64,000 bases of DNA from Cedecea sp000277545 (GCA_050847315.1 CP193791.1); one strand, 5' to 3'. Counted from the stretch's first letter, positions 17,183-27,935 are shown. The notes: generated by a model not told the origin, from the sequence alone. Program-made: numbers and translations.

Positions 17183-17435
17183 ACCACCCTCCATTTCCTT
17201 TCTCCGGGGAGGTATAACCGTGTCCAGCATCAATCGCGAGCATGAAAGATCCTGCGTACGAGATACGTCCCTAAAAACTAATCTCGTTGCATCGAGAATG
17301 ACAAAAAGGTGGAAAACATCGCGTAAAACACGAGAAAAAACGCACCTGGCAATGACAAAACCTACGTACTGGGGCAGCGGTGTGTATAATATGCCGGTAG
17401 ACGCTCTTCCCTTTATGCATACCGATTAAGTTAGA

Positions 17436-18063
<628 letters not shown>

Positions 18064-18117
18064 CACCAGTTTCAGTATCATGCCCAGTCATTTCTTCACC
18101 TGTGGAGCATTTTAATT

Positions 18118-18393
18118 ATGGCACGCGTAACCGTTCAGGACGCTGTAGAGAAAATTGGTAACCGTTTTGACCTGGTACTTGTGGCCGCGCGTCGCGCTCG
18201 TCAGATGCAGGTTGGCGGTAAAGATCCGCTGGTACCGGAAGAAAACGATAAAACGACCGTTATCGCACTGCGTGAAATCGAAGAAGGGTTGATCACCAAC
18301 CAGATTCTCGATGTTCGTGAGCGCCAGGAACAGCAAGAGCAGGAAGCCGCAGAACTGCAGGCCGTGACTGCTATTGCTGAAGGTCGTCGTTAA
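18118..18393 (+). CDS. rpoZ: RNA polymerase omega subunit
   Basis: The 91-residue omega subunit, identical in length to E. coli, begins MARVTVQDAVEKIGNRFDLVLVAARRARQMQ. It helps assemble the beta-prime subunit and forms part of ppGpp binding site 1. A GTGGAGC ribosome-binding region precedes the ATG. It is followed by spoT after 18 bases in the conserved rpoZ-spoT-trmH-recG operon. Confidence 0.98.
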   Translation: MARVTVQDAVEKIGNRFDLVLVAARRARQMQVGGKDPLVPEENDKTTVIALREIEEGLITNQILDVRERQEQQEQEAAELQAVTAIAEGRR

Positions 18394-18411
18394 TTAGCCT
18401 GCGGGTAGCCC

Positions 18412-20532
18412 TTGTATCTGTTTGAAAGCCTGAATCAGCTGATTCAAAACTATCTGCCAGAGGAGCAAATTAAGCGCCTCCGGCAGGCATACCTTGTCGC
18501 ACGTGATGCTCACGAGGGACAAACACGTTCAAGCGGTGAACCCTATATCACCCATCCCGTCGCCGTTGCCTGTATCCTGGCCGAGATGAAACTCGACCAT
18601 GAAACGCTAATGGCAGCGCTTCTGCATGACGTGATTGAAGACACCCCGGCCACCTACCAGGATATGGAACAGCTGTTTGGCAAAAGCGTTGCCGAACTGG
18701 TGGAAGGGGTTTCTAAGCTAGATAAACTGAAGTTCCGCGATAAGAAAGAGGCTCAGGCCGAAAACTTCCGCAAAATGATCATGGCGATGGTGCAGGATAT
18801 TCGCGTCATTTTGATCAAGCTTGCCGACCGCACGCACAATATGCGCACGCTTGGGTCATTGCGCCCAGATAAACGCCGCCGTATTGCCCGTGAAACCCTC
18901 GAAATTTATAGCCCACTCGCTCACCGCCTCGGTATTCATCACCTGAAAACCGAACTGGAAGAGCTTGGCTTTGAAGCGCTTTATCCGAACCGCTACCGCG
19001 TCATTAAAGAAGTGGTTAAAGCGGCGCGAGGTAACCGCAAAGAGATGATTCAAAAAATCCTCTCTGAAATCGACGGGCGTCTTCAGGAAGCAGGCATTGC
19101 CTGCCGCGTTAGCGGTCGCGAAAAGCACCTTTACTCCATTTACTGCAAGATGACGCTCAAAGAACAGCGTTTCCATTCGATCATGGATATCTACGCGTTT
19201 CGCGTCATTGTCCATGACATGGATACCTGCTATCGCGTCCTCGGGCAGATGCACAGCCTCTATAAACCTCGTCCAGGGCGGGTGAAAGACTATATCGCCA
19301 TCCCGAAAGCGAACGGCTATCAGTCCCTGCACACCTCAATGATTGGGCCGCACGGCGTCCCGGTTGAAGTGCAAATCCGTACTGAAGACATGGATCAGAT
19401 GGCGGAAATGGGGGTTGCTGCGCACTGGGCTTATAAAGAGCAAGGCGAAAGCAGCACGACGGCACAAATCCGCGCTCAGCGCTGGATGCAAAGCCTGCTG
19501 GAGCTGCAGCAAAGTGCCGGTAGTTCATTTGAATTCATCGAGAGCGTAAAATCCGATCTGTTCCCGGATGAGATTTACGTTTTCACCCCGGAAGGCCGCA
19601 TTGTAGAGCTGCCCGCAGGCGCAACGCCGGTGGACTTCGCCTACGCGGTACATACCGATATCGGTCACGCCTGCGTAGGCGCTCGCGTCGATCGCCAGCC
19701 TTACCCGCTTTCACAGTCGTTGACCAGCGGGCAGACTATCGAAATCATCACCGCACCCGGGGCGCGTCCAAACGCCGCATGGCTTAATTTTGTTGTCAGT
19801 TCCAAAGCTCGCGCCAAAATTCGCCAAATGCTGAAAAATCTGAAGCGTGATGACTCCGTCAGTTTAGGGCGTCGCCTGCTCAACCATGCGCTCGGTGGCA
19901 GCCGTAAACTGGCTGAAATTCCTGCCGAAAATCTCCAGCGTGAACTGGACCGCATGAAGCTTGCGTCACTTGACGACCTGCTGGCCGAAATTGGCCTCGG
20001 GAACGCAATGAGCGTCGTCGTGGCGAAAAACCTGCAAGGGGAATCACCGGTTGCTGCTCAGTCAGGCACAGCGCCTTCAGCAAATCACAGCAACTTGCCA
20101 ATCAAAGGTGCAGACGGCGTTCTGATTACCTTTGCCAAGTGCTGCCGCCCAATTCCGGGAGATCCTATCGTCGCTCACGTCAGCCCAGGTAAAGGGCTGG
20201 TTATCCACCATGAGTCTTGTCGAAACATTCGTGGCTACCAGAAAGAGCCCGAGAAGTTTATGGCCGTGGAATGGGATAAAGAGATCGAGCAAGAGTTTAT
20301 CACCGAGATCAAGGTGGACATGTTTAACCACCAGGGTGCGCTGGCAAACCTGACCGCGGCAATAAACACTGCGGGCTCTAACATCCAGAGCCTGAACACC
20401 GAAGAGAAAGACGGCCGCGTATACAGCGCCTTCATTCGCCTGACAGCCCGGGATCGCGTCCATCTGGCGAACATCATGCGCAAGATTCGCGTGATGCCGG
20501 ATGTGATTAAAGTGACCCGCAACAGAAACTAG
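18412..20532 (+). CDS. spoT: Bifunctional (p)ppGpp synthetase/hydrolase SpoT
   Basis: SpoT degrades and weakly synthesises (p)ppGpp, tuning the stringent response to fatty-acid, carbon and iron limitation. Start is TTG at 18412, as in E. coli. Domains in order: HD hydrolase (HDVIEDTP near residue 72), synthetase domain (DIYAFRVIVHD...DYIAIPKANGYQSLHTS, about 240-320), TGS (DEIYVFTPEGRIVELPAGATPVDFAYAVHTDIGH, about 385-420), conserved cysteine region (FAKCCRPIPGD near 575) and a C-terminal ACT domain. It has 706 residues against 702 in E. coli; the extra residues fall in a variable linker near residue 550. Confidence 0.98.
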   Translation: MYLFESLNQLIQNYLPEEQIKRLRQAYLVARDAHEGQTRSSGEPYITHPVAVACILAEMKLDHETLMAALLHDVIEDTPATYQDMEQLFGKSVAELVEGVSKLDKLKFRDKKEAQAENFRKMIMAMVQDIRVILIKLADRTHNMRTLGSLRPDKRRRIARETLEIYSPLAHRLGIHHLKTELEELGFEALYPNRYRVIKEVVKAARGNRKEMIQKILSEIDGRLQEAGIACRVSGREKHLYSIYCKMTLKEQRFHSIMDIYAFRVIVHDMDTCYRVLGQMHSLYKPRPGRVKDYIAIPKANGYQSLHTSMIGPHGVPVEVQIRTEDMDQMAEMGVAAHWAYKEQGESSTTAQIRAQRWMQSLLELQQSAGSSFEFIESVKSDLFPDEIYVFTPEGRIVELPAGATPVDFAYAVHTDIGHACVGARVDRQPYPLSQSLTSGQTIEIITAPGARPNAAWLNFVVSSKARAKIRQMLKNLKRDDSVSLGRRLLNHALGGSRKLAEIPAENLQRELDRMKLASLDDLLAEIGLGNAMSVVVAKNLQGESPVAAQSGTAPSANHSNLPIKGADGVLITFAKCCRPIPGDPIVAHVSPGKGLVIHHESCRNIRGYQKEPEKFMAVEWDKEIEQEFITEIKVDMFNHQGALANLTAAINTAGSNIQSLNTEEKDGRVYSAFIRLTARDRVHLANIMRKIRVMPDVIKVTRNRN

Positions 20533-20536
20533 AGTT

Positions 20537-21226
20537 ATGAATCCTCAACGTTATGCGCGTATTTGCGAGATGCTCGCCAGACGCCAGCCGGACCTGACCG
20601 TTTGTATGGAGCAGGTGCACAAGCCCCATAACGTCTCCGCCATCATCCGTACCGCCGACGCAGTAGGCGTGCATGAAGTGCACGCCGTTTGGCCAGGAAG
20701 CCGTATGCGCACCATGGCGTCTTCCGCCGCAGGAAGTAATTCCTGGGTTCAAGTCAAAACACACAAAACTATCGGCGAAGCTGTCCGGCAGCTCAAAAGC
20801 GGCGGCATGCAAATTCTGGCGACTCATCTTTCCGATAAAGCCGTCGACTTCCGTGAGATAGATTACACTCGCCCCACCTGCATTCTGATGGGTCAGGAAA
20901 AAACCGGCATTACCGAAGAGGCGCTCGCGCTTGCCGATCAGGACATCATTATTCCTATGATCGGTATGGTGCAATCCCTGAACGTGTCCGTCGCCTCGGC
21001 GCTGATTTTGTACGAAGCCCAGCGCCAGCGCCAAAACGCAGGCATGTATCAGCGTGAAAACAGTACGTTACCGGAAGCAGAGCAGCAGAGACTGCTGTTT
21101 GAAGGTGGCTATCCTGTGCTGGCGAACGTTTCCCGCCGGAAAGGCTTACCGTACCCACATGTGAATCAGCAGGGTGAGATAGAAGCTGATGCCGCATGGT
21201 GGGCCACGATGCAGTCGGCGAAATAA
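20537..21226 (+). CDS. trmH: tRNA (guanosine-18-2'-O)-methyltransferase TrmH
   Basis: TrmH (SpoU) methylates the ribose of G18 in the D-loop of tRNA using S-adenosylmethionine. The 229-residue protein is a SPOUT-class enzyme: motif 1 HNVSAIIRTADAVGVHEVHAV near residues 31-51, motif 2 LMGQEKTGI near 118 and motif 3 IPMIGMVQSLNVSVASAL near 138-155 forming the knot. It starts 4 bases after the spoT stop and is followed after 3 bases by recG. Confidence 0.97.
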   Translation: MNPQRYARICEMLARRQPDLTVCMEQVHKPHNVSAIIRTADAVGVHEVHAVWPGSRMRTMASSAAGSNSWVQVKTHKTIGEAVRQLKSGGMQILATHLSDKAVDFREIDYTRPTCILMGQEKTGITEEALALADQDIIIPMIGMVQSLNVSVASALILYEAQRQRQNAGMYQRENSTLPEAEQQRLLFEGGYPVLANVSRRKGLPYPHVNQQGEIEADAAWWATMQSAK

Positions 21227-21229
21227 GCC

Positions 21230-23311
21230 ATGAAAGGCCGCCTGCTGGATGCCATACCGCTAAGCACGCTTGCCGGAGTAGGCGCCAGCCAGAGCGGAAA
21301 GCTGGCCAAAATAGGCCTGCATACCATCCAGGATCTGCTGCTGCACCTGCCGCTTCGCTACGAAGACCGTACCCATCTTTACCCCATTAACGACCTTCAG
21401 CCGGGCCTGTACGCCACGGTGGAAGGCGAAGTGCTGAACAGCAATATCACCTTCGGCGGACGCCGGATGATGACCTGCCAGATTAGCGACGGCACCGGCA
21501 TTCTCACGATGCGTTTTTTCAATTTCAACGCCGCGATGAAAAACAGCCTTTCTGCCGGCAAGCGCGTGCTCGCCTACGGTGAAGCCAAACGCGGCAAATA
21601 CGGTGCCGAGATGTTCCACCCTGAATACCGCATTCAGGGCGACCTCAGTACGCCGGATCTGCAGGAAACGCTCACGCCGGTTTACCCGACGACCGAGGGA
21701 ATCCGCCAGGCTACGCTACGTAAGTTGACCGATCAGGCACTCGAGCTGCTGGATACCTGCGCAATTACCGAACTTCTGCCCGCCGAACTGAGTCAGGGCA
21801 TGATGAGCCTGCCGGAGGCATTACGCACCTTGCACAGGCCGCCGCCGGACATGAAACTGGCCGATCTGGAAACCGGTAAACACCCGGCTCAGCAGAGATT
21901 AATCCTCGAAGAGCTACTTGCCCATAATCTGAGTATGCTGGCGCTACGAGCCGGGGCACAGCGCTACCATGCGCTACCGCTGGTTAATCACGACGCACTA
22001 AAAAACCAGTTACTTGCTGCCCTGCCCTTTAAGCCTACCGGGGCTCAGGAACGAGTCGTCGCAGAAATAGAACGAGATATGGCGCTGGACGTACCTATGA
22101 TGCGTCTGGTGCAGGGCGACGTAGGTTCCGGTAAAACGCTGGTTGCCGCCCTGGCAGCCCTTCGTGCTATCGCACACGGTAAGCAGGTTGGCCTGATGGC
22201 CCCCACAGAATTGCTGGCTGAGCAACACGCCAATAACTTCCGTCAGTGGTTTGAACCATTAGGTATCGAGGTAGGCTGGCTGGCAGGGAAGCAAAAAGGC
22301 AAAGCCCGGATTGCGCAACAGGAAGCCATTGCCAGCGGCCAGGTTTCGATGGTGGTTGGCACTCACGCTATTTTCCAGGAGCAGGTTCAGTTTGCCGGGC
22401 TGGCGCTGGTTATCATTGATGAGCAGCACCGTTTTGGCGTGCATCAACGCCTGGCGCTGTGGGAAAAAGGTCAGATTCAGGGCTTCCATCCTCATCAGCT
22501 GATCATGACCGCAACGCCGATTCCACGCACGCTGGCGATGACTGCCTATGCTGACCTCGATACCTCAGTCATCGATGAATTGCCGCCGGGACGAACGCCA
22601 GTCACTACCGTGGCAATAGCGGACACCCGCCGCAGCGAGATAATTGAGCGAGTACGCAACGCCTGCCGCGACGAAAAACGTCAGGCATACTGGGTTTGTA
22701 CCCTGATTGAAGAGTCTGAACTGCTGGAAGCCCAGGCTGCGGAAGTGACCTGGGAAGAGCTAAAAACCGCCCTCCCGGAGCTTAACGTTGGTCTGGTACA
22801 CGGGCGCATGAAGCCACAGGAAAAACAGGCGGTAATGCAGGCATTCAAGCAGGGCGAACTGCATCTTCTGGTCGCCACCACGGTGATTGAAGTCGGCGTG
22901 GATGTGCCCAACGCCAGCCTGATGATCATCGAAAATCCTGAGCGTTTAGGGCTTGCGCAACTCCACCAGCTCCGCGGCCGTGTTGGCCGTGGCGCCGTGG
23001 CCTCTCACTGCGTGCTGCTGTATAAATCCCCGCTATCCAAAACGGCACAGCTTCGCCTGCAGGTGCTGAGAGACAGTAATGATGGTTTTGTGATCGCGCA
23101 AAAAGACCTGGAGATCCGCGGGCCTGGCGAGCTGCTAGGAACTCGCCAGACGGGTAACGCAGAATTCAAAGTGGCCGATCTGCTGCGGGACCAGGGAATG
23201 ATCCCGCAGGTTCAGCGCCTGGCGCGCCACATCCACGAACGCTATCCTGAACAGGCTAAGGCGCTTATAGAACGCTGGATGCCGGAAACCGAGCGTTACT
23301 CCAACGCTTAA
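21230..23311 (+). CDS. recG: ATP-dependent DNA helicase RecG
   Basis: RecG is a double-stranded DNA translocase that remodels stalled replication forks and R-loops. The 693-residue protein has an N-terminal OB-fold wedge domain (about residues 60-150) and a superfamily 2 helicase core: Walker A QGDVGSGKTLVA near residue 293, DEQH box IIDEQHRFG near 397, TATPIPRTL, and the C-terminal motifs TTVIEVGVDVPNAS and QLRGRVGRG. Length equals E. coli. It overlaps the end of gltS by 4 bases tail to tail. Confidence 0.97.
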   Translation: MKGRLLDAIPLSTLAGVGASQSGKLAKIGLHTIQDLLLHLPLRYEDRTHLYPINDLQPGLYATVEGEVLNSNITFGGRRMMTCQISDGTGILTMRFFNFNAAMKNSLSAGKRVLAYGEAKRGKYGAEMFHPEYRIQGDLSTPDLQETLTPVYPTTEGIRQATLRKLTDQALELLDTCAITELLPAELSQGMMSLPEALRTLHRPPPDMKLADLETGKHPAQQRLILEELLAHNLSMLALRAGAQRYHALPLVNHDALKNQLLAALPFKPTGAQERVVAEIERDMALDVPMMRLVQGDVGSGKTLVAALAALRAIAHGKQVGLMAPTELLAEQHANNFRQWFEPLGIEVGWLAGKQKGKARIAQQEAIASGQVSMVVGTHAIFQEQVQFAGLALVIIDEQHRFGVHQRLALWEKGQIQGFHPHQLIMTATPIPRTLAMTAYADLDTSVIDELPPGRTPVTTVAIADTRRSEIIERVRNACRDEKRQAYWVCTLIEESELLEAQAAEVTWEELKTALPELNVGLVHGRMKPQEKQAVMQAFKQGELHLLVATTVIEVGVDVPNASLMIIENPERLGLAQLHQLRGRVGRGAVASHCVLLYKSPLSKTAQLRLQVLRDSNDGFVIAQKDLEIRGPGELLGTRQTGNAEFKVADLLRDQGMIPQVQRLARHIHERYPEQAKALIERWMPETERYSNA

Positions 23312-24510
23312 GCAAACAGCGGTAGCATCAGGAACAGCTTGATCACCACCGCATTCACGATGTCGATAAAGAACGCCCCCACCATCGGCACCACCAAAAA
23401 TGCCATATGCGACGGACCAAATCGCTCGGTAATCGCCTGCATATTAGCAATCGCCGTCGGTGTGGCGCCCATGCCAAAACCACAGTGACCGGCGGCCAGC
23501 ACCGCCGCATCGTAGTTTTTGCCCATCAAACGCCAGGTAACAAAAATAGCGTACAGCGCCATAAACAACGTTTGTACGGCCAGAATAGCCAGCATCGGTA
23601 ACGCCAGAGAGGCCAGTTCCCAAAGTTTAAGGCTCATTAACGCCATCGCCAGGAACAGCGAAAGGCTGACGTTGCCCAGTACGGAAACCGCCCGTTCGAA
23701 GACACGATAGAAACCCACGGCCGCGAGCAAATTACTGAGAATCACGCCAATAAACAGCACGCAGACAAACGTCGGCAGCTCAAAAGGTGTGCCCTGCAAT
23801 AACCCCGCAACGACACGCCCCACCGTCAGGCAGATAGCAATCAGGGCGATGGTTTCAATCATCACCAAAGAGGTAATGACCCGCCCGACATCTGGCTTTT
23901 CAAACGCGCCGGGGATCTCGTTATCTTCAGGCGCACCATTCGGCGTAGACGAATGTTTAACCAGGTAGCGGGCAACCGGGCCACCAATTAAACCGCCCAG
24001 CACCAGGCCAAAAGTCGCACAGGCCATAGCGACTTCCGTCGCATTCTGGAAACCATAGCGTTCGGTAAAGAGTTTGCCCCAGGCTGCACCGGTACCGTGC
24101 CCGCCGGACAACGTTATCGAACCGGCCAGCAGCCCCATCAGCGGATCGAGCCCCAACATGCTGGCCATACCGATGCCAATGGCGTTCTGCATGACCAGTA
24201 GCCCAACGACGATAAACAGGAAAATCCCCACCACCTTCCCGCCTTTGCGCAAACTGGCGATATTCGCATTCAGGCCGATTGTGGCAAAGAAAGCGAGCAT
24301 CAAAGGATCTTTGAGGCTCATATCAAACTCAATTTCCCAGCCCATGCTCTTTTTCAGGACAAGCAGGGCTATCGCCACCAGCAGCCCACCGGCCACGGGT
24401 TCAGGAATAGTGTATTTTTTGAGGAAAGGGACCGAGTGGACCATTTTACGCCCCAGAAGCAGCACTAACGTGGCGGCCACCAGGGTAGAAAGGGTATCAA
24501 GATGAAACAT
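23308..24510 (-). CDS. gltS: Sodium/glutamate symporter GltS
   Basis: GltS imports glutamate with sodium. Start 24510 gives MFHLDTLSTLVAATLVL and 400 residues (E. coli 401); an upstream in-frame start at 24534 is rejected for lack of family support. Two homologous halves each carry about five membrane segments and a re-entrant GGxGxG-type loop: LSGGHGTGAAWG near residue 133 and GHCGFGMGATPTA near 340, the hallmarks of this transporter family. It is divergent from xanP. Confidence 0.96.
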   Translation of the reverse strand: MFHLDTLSTLVAATLVLLLGRKMVHSVPFLKKYTIPEPVAGGLLVAIALLVLKKSMGWEIEFDMSLKDPLMLAFFATIGLNANIASLRKGGKVVGIFLFIVVGLLVMQNAIGIGMASMLGLDPLMGLLAGSITLSGGHGTGAAWGKLFTERYGFQNATEVAMACATFGLVLGGLIGGPVARYLVKHSSTPNGAPEDNEIPGAFEKPDVGRVITSLVMIETIALIAICLTVGRVVAGLLQGTPFELPTFVCVLFIGVILSNLLAAVGFYRVFERAVSVLGNVSLSLFLAMALMSLKLWELASLALPMLAILAVQTLFMALYAIFVTWRLMGKNYDAAVLAAGHCGFGMGATPTAIANMQAITERFGPSHMAFLVVPMVGAFFIDIVNAVVIKLFLMLPLFA

Positions 24511-24669
24511 TGCAGGACTCCTTTTATTGCGCATCCATCATTCGCGCTTAATTATCCTTCGCTGTTATTTCCTTCATGGATGAAATCAGCCGGCGCATTT
24601 TAACCAAAAAATGCGCCGCCGTTATAACTAATGCTCAATTTATGACATTTCGCTCTTATCCCATCAGGC

Positions 24670-24685
24670 TAGCAATCGTTTGCTT
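24670..24685 (+). promoter_or_regulatory. Candidate PurR operator upstream of xanP
   Basis: TAGCAATCGTTTGCTT matches the palindromic PurR core GCAAACGTTTGC at 11 of 12 positions. It lies 54 bases before the xanP start, between xanP and the divergent gltS. Purine control of a xanthine permease would be reasonable, but the assignment rests on the motif alone. Confidence 0.4.
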
Positions 24686-24738
24686 TTGCCGTTCAGTCCG
24701 TTAAAATCAGCGCTTTTCCAGCCATGAGATCGTCACTG

Positions 24739-26130
24739 ATGTCCGTGAATGCCGTAGAGTCAGATAATGCGCAACCGGTTGCGCAGACTCGCCCGAGCGA
24801 ACTAATTTATCGCCTTGAAGACCGCCCGCCGCTGCCACAAACCCTTTTTGCCGCCTGCCAACACCTGCTGGCGATGTTTGTGGCTGTGATTACACCGGCA
24901 TTGTTAATTTGCCAGGCGTTGGGGTTACCGGCATCGGACACACAGCACATTATCAGCATGTCTTTGTTTGCCTCTGGCGTGGCTTCGATTATTCAGATCA
25001 AAGCCTGGGGGCCAGTAGGTTCAGGTTTGCTGTCGATTCAGGGCACCAGCTTTAACTTTGTCTCTCCGCTGATTATGGGCGGCATGGCGCTGAAAAATGG
25101 CGGTGCGGACGTGCCGACGATGATGGCGGCACTCTTTGGCACGCTGATGCTTGCCAGCTGCACGGAAATGCTGATTTCACGCGTGCTGCATCTTGCTCGT
25201 CGTATCATCACTCCTCTGGTTTCCGGCGTGGTGGTCATGATTATCGGTCTGTCCCTGATTCAGGTTGGGCTGACCTCTATCGGCGGTGGCTATGGCGCCA
25301 TGGCCGATCACACTTTCGGCGCACCGAAAAATCTGCTGCTGGCAGGCGCAGTTCTGCTGGTTATTATCCTGCTGAACCGCCAGCGTAATCCGTACCTGCG
25401 CGTAGCGTCCCTGGTCATCGCGATGGCCGTGGGCTATCTGCTCGCCTGGGCTCTGGACATGCTGCCAGCCACGACTCAGGCCGCGAACACCGACCTCATC
25501 ATGGTTCCTACGCCGCTGTATTACGGACTTGGCATCGACTGGAGCCTGCTGATCCCGCTGATGCTGGTGTTTATGGTGACCTCGCTGGAAACCATCGGCG
25601 ACATCACCGCCACCTCCGACGTCTCCGAACAGCCCGTTTCCGGCCCGCTGTACATGAAACGCCTGAAGGGCGGCGTACTGGCTAATGGTCTGAATTCCTG
25701 CGTTTCTGCCGTGTTCAATACCTTTCCGAATTCCTGCTTTGGCCAGAACAACGGGGTTATTCAATTGACCGGCGTTGCCAGCCGCTATGTGGGCTTTGTT
25801 GTCGCCCTGATGCTGATCGTGCTGGGCCTGTTCCCGGCAGTAAGCGGCTTTGTACAGCATATTCCTGAACCTGTTCTCGGCGGCGCAACGATTGTGATGT
25901 TCGGCACCATTGCCGCTTCCGGGGTGCGTATCGTCTCCCGCGAGCCGCTGAACCGCCGCGCGATTATGATCATCGCCCTGTCGCTCGCCGTTGGCCTTGG
26001 CGTATCCCAGCAGCCATTGATCCTTCAGTTCGCGCCTGACTGGCTGAAAACCCTACTCTCTTCGGGCATTGCTGCCGGTGGGATCACGGCCATCGTGCTT
26101 AATCTGATTTTCCCGCCAGAAAAAGAGTAA
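24739..26130 (+). CDS. xanP: Xanthine permease XanP
   Basis: XanP is a proton/xanthine symporter of the NCS2/NAT family in the inner membrane. Start 24739 gives MSVNAVESDNAQPVAQT and 463 residues, as in E. coli; the frame extends five codons upstream without family support. The NAT signature region reads SVFNTFPNSCFGQNNGVIQLTGVASR near residues 318-345, and GSGLLSIQGTSFNFVSPL near residue 95 is the conserved TM3 substrate segment; about 14 hydrophobic segments are visible. Confidence 0.96.
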   Translation: MSVNAVESDNAQPVAQTRPSELIYRLEDRPPLPQTLFAACQHLLAMFVAVITPALLICQALGLPASDTQHIISMSLFASGVASIIQIKAWGPVGSGLLSIQGTSFNFVSPLIMGGMALKNGGADVPTMMAALFGTLMLASCTEMLISRVLHLARRIITPLVSGVVVMIIGLSLIQVGLTSIGGGYGAMADHTFGAPKNLLLAGAVLLVIILLNRQRNPYLRVASLVIAMAVGYLLAWALDMLPATTQAANTDLIMVPTPLYYGLGIDWSLLIPLMLVFMVTSLETIGDITATSDVSEQPVSGPLYMKRLKGGVLANGLNSCVSAVFNTFPNSCFGQNNGVIQLTGVASRYVGFVVALMLIVLGLFPAVSGFVQHIPEPVLGGATIVMFGTIAASGVRIVSREPLNRRAIMIIALSLAVGLGVSQQPLILQFAPDWLKTLLSSGIAAGGITAIVLNLIFPPEKE

Positions 26131-26138
26131 CGCCCTTA

Positions 26139-26167
26139 CGCGCCGGCAATGATTTTTTGCCGGCGCG
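26139..26167 (+). other. GC-rich hairpin after xanP
   Basis: CGCGCCGGCAA, seven-base loop, TTGCCGGCGCG: an 11-bp perfect stem starting 9 bases after the xanP stop. It has no T run on the plus strand, so it is not a standard intrinsic terminator; it may protect the 3' end or block read-through into yicH. Confidence 0.6.
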
Positions 26168-26252
26168 AAATCTCCTTTGACAATCCCCTCCTTGAGCTAC
26201 AGCGGTAAATCGGGCATAACACCCTTAGCGAAACTGAAAGGGGTGGAAGGCA

Positions 26253-27935
26253 ATGAAATTCCTCGGAAAGCTGGTTCTTATCCTGTTGGGCCTTGTGATA
26301 CTGGCGCTGGTTGCCTTTTACATCCTGCTGCAAACCCGCTGGGGCGCGGGCCAAATTAGCAGTTGGGTGAATGAAAAAACGAGCTACCACCTCTCTTTCA
26401 ATGAGATGGCGCATGACTGGTCTTCGCCCACCCATCTGGTGTTCCATAACGTTACTTTTGGCCGCACCGGCCAGCCCGCTACTCTGGTCGCGAAGAGCGT
26501 GGATATTGGCCTGAGTACGCGCCAGTTTTCTCAGCCTCTCTATGTCGACACTATTTTGCTCCAGCAAGGGACGTTAAATCTCAGCGCAAATGCGGTTCCA
26601 CTCCCGCTTGAGGCAGATAAGCTGCAGTTGCATGATATGGCGATTAACAGCCCGGATAGCGAGTGGAATCTCAGCGCCCAGCGCGTTGAAGGCGGCGTGG
26701 CCCCCTGGCTGCCGCAGGCCGGAAAAGTGCTGGGTAACAAGGCCACTATCGCTTTCAGCGCAGGTTCTCTGACGCTCAACGGGATTAACGCCAGCAACGT
26801 CCTGCTGCAAGGGACGCTGGATAATGAACAGGTCACGCTGACCACTATCGGGGCGGACGTTGCTCGCGGCTCGCTGACGGGTAATGCCCACCGCAACGCC
26901 GACGGCTCATGGCAGGTGGGCAGCCTGCGCCTCAATGACATTCGCCTTCAAACGGCAAAATCACTCACCGATTTTCTTGCGCCAGTAACATCTGTTCCCT
27001 CGTTAACTATCGATCGCCTTGAAATAACCGATGCACGACTGGAAGGGAAAGAGTGGGCGGTAAGCGACCTTGCCCTTAGCCTGCGGAATCTGTCGCTGGC
27101 AAACGGGGGGTGGCAAAGCGATGACGGCCAGCTGTCGATGAACGCCAGCGAATTCATTAACGGTTCGCTGCATTTGCAGGATCCGATCGTGAACGTCGAT
27201 TTTGCCCCGGCAGGTGCCACGCTCCGGCAATTTAGTTCGCGCTGGGAGGGCGGCCTGGTACGAGCTTCCGGGCAATGGTTGCGCGACGGTAATCAAGCGG
27301 TGATGGATGAAGTGGTCGTAGGCGGGCTGGAATACACGCTCCCGTCCAACTGGAAGGCCCTGTGGATGGAGAAACTGCCTGACTGGTTGAACAGCGTTAC
27401 GGTGAAAAAGTTTTCGGCAAACCGTAATCTGGTTATCGATATCGACCCAGACTGGCCATTCCAGTTCACCGGGCTGGATGGCACCGCCACGAATATCCAG
27501 CTGGCACGAGATCATCAGTGGGGTATTTGGTCCGGCAATGCCTCGTTTAATGCCGCGGCGGCCACCTTTAACCGCGTTGACGTGCGGCGCCCGTCGCTGT
27601 CGCTGACGGCGAACCAGAGCCAGATCGCGATCACGGAGCTAAGTGCGTTCGCGGGTGAAGGCTTACTGGAAGCCAGGGCAAACGTAAGCCAGACGCCTCT
27701 GCGTGCGGTGAGCGTTAGCCTGAAGGGCCAGAGCGTGCCGGTGAATGTGTTGCACGCCTGGGGCTGGCCTGCTCTGCCGCTCGAGGGGAACGGAAATCTG
27801 CAGCTTTCGGCGACCGGGCAGGTGGCCGCAGGCACTGCGCTGAAGCCCACCGTAAATGGCACCTTGCAGGCCACCAGCGCCAGTGGGCAACAGATTCAGC
27901 AGACTATGCGTAACGGAGATGTGCCCGGCGCGTAG
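26253..27935 (+). CDS. yicH: AsmA family protein YicH
   Basis: A 560-residue AsmA-like protein. One N-terminal membrane helix (LVLILLGLVILALVAFYILL, residues 7-26) anchors a long periplasmic part rich in beta strands, typical of the AsmA/TamB-type proteins thought to bridge or move lipids between membranes. A GGAAGG ribosome-binding site stands 6 bases before ATG 26253. E. coli YicH is about nine residues longer; the C-terminus differs here. It ends only 13 bases from the convergent fabY stop, where gene order departs from E. coli. Confidence 0.9.
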   Translation: MKFLGKLVLILLGLVILALVAFYILLQTRWGAGQISSWVNEKTSYHLSFNEMAHDWSSPTHLVFHNVTFGRTGQPATLVAKSVDIGLSTRQFSQPLYVDTILLQQGTLNLSANAVPLPLEADKLQLHDMAINSPDSEWNLSAQRVEGGVAPWLPQAGKVLGNKATIAFSAGSLTLNGINASNVLLQGTLDNEQVTLTTIGADVARGSLTGNAHRNADGSWQVGSLRLNDIRLQTAKSLTDFLAPVTSVPSLTIDRLEITDARLEGKEWAVSDLALSLRNLSLANGGWQSDDGQLSMNASEFINGSLHLQDPIVNVDFAPAGATLRQFSSRWEGGLVRASGQWLRDGNQAVMDEVVVGGLEYTLPSNWKALWMEKLPDWLNSVTVKKFSANRNLVIDIDPDWPFQFTGLDGTATNIQLARDHQWGIWSGNASFNAAAATFNRVDVRRPSLSLTANQSQIAITELSAFAGEGLLEARANVSQTPLRAVSVSLKGQSVPVNVLHAWGWPALPLEGNGNLQLSATGQVAAGTALKPTVNGTLQATSASGQQIQQTMRNGDVPGA

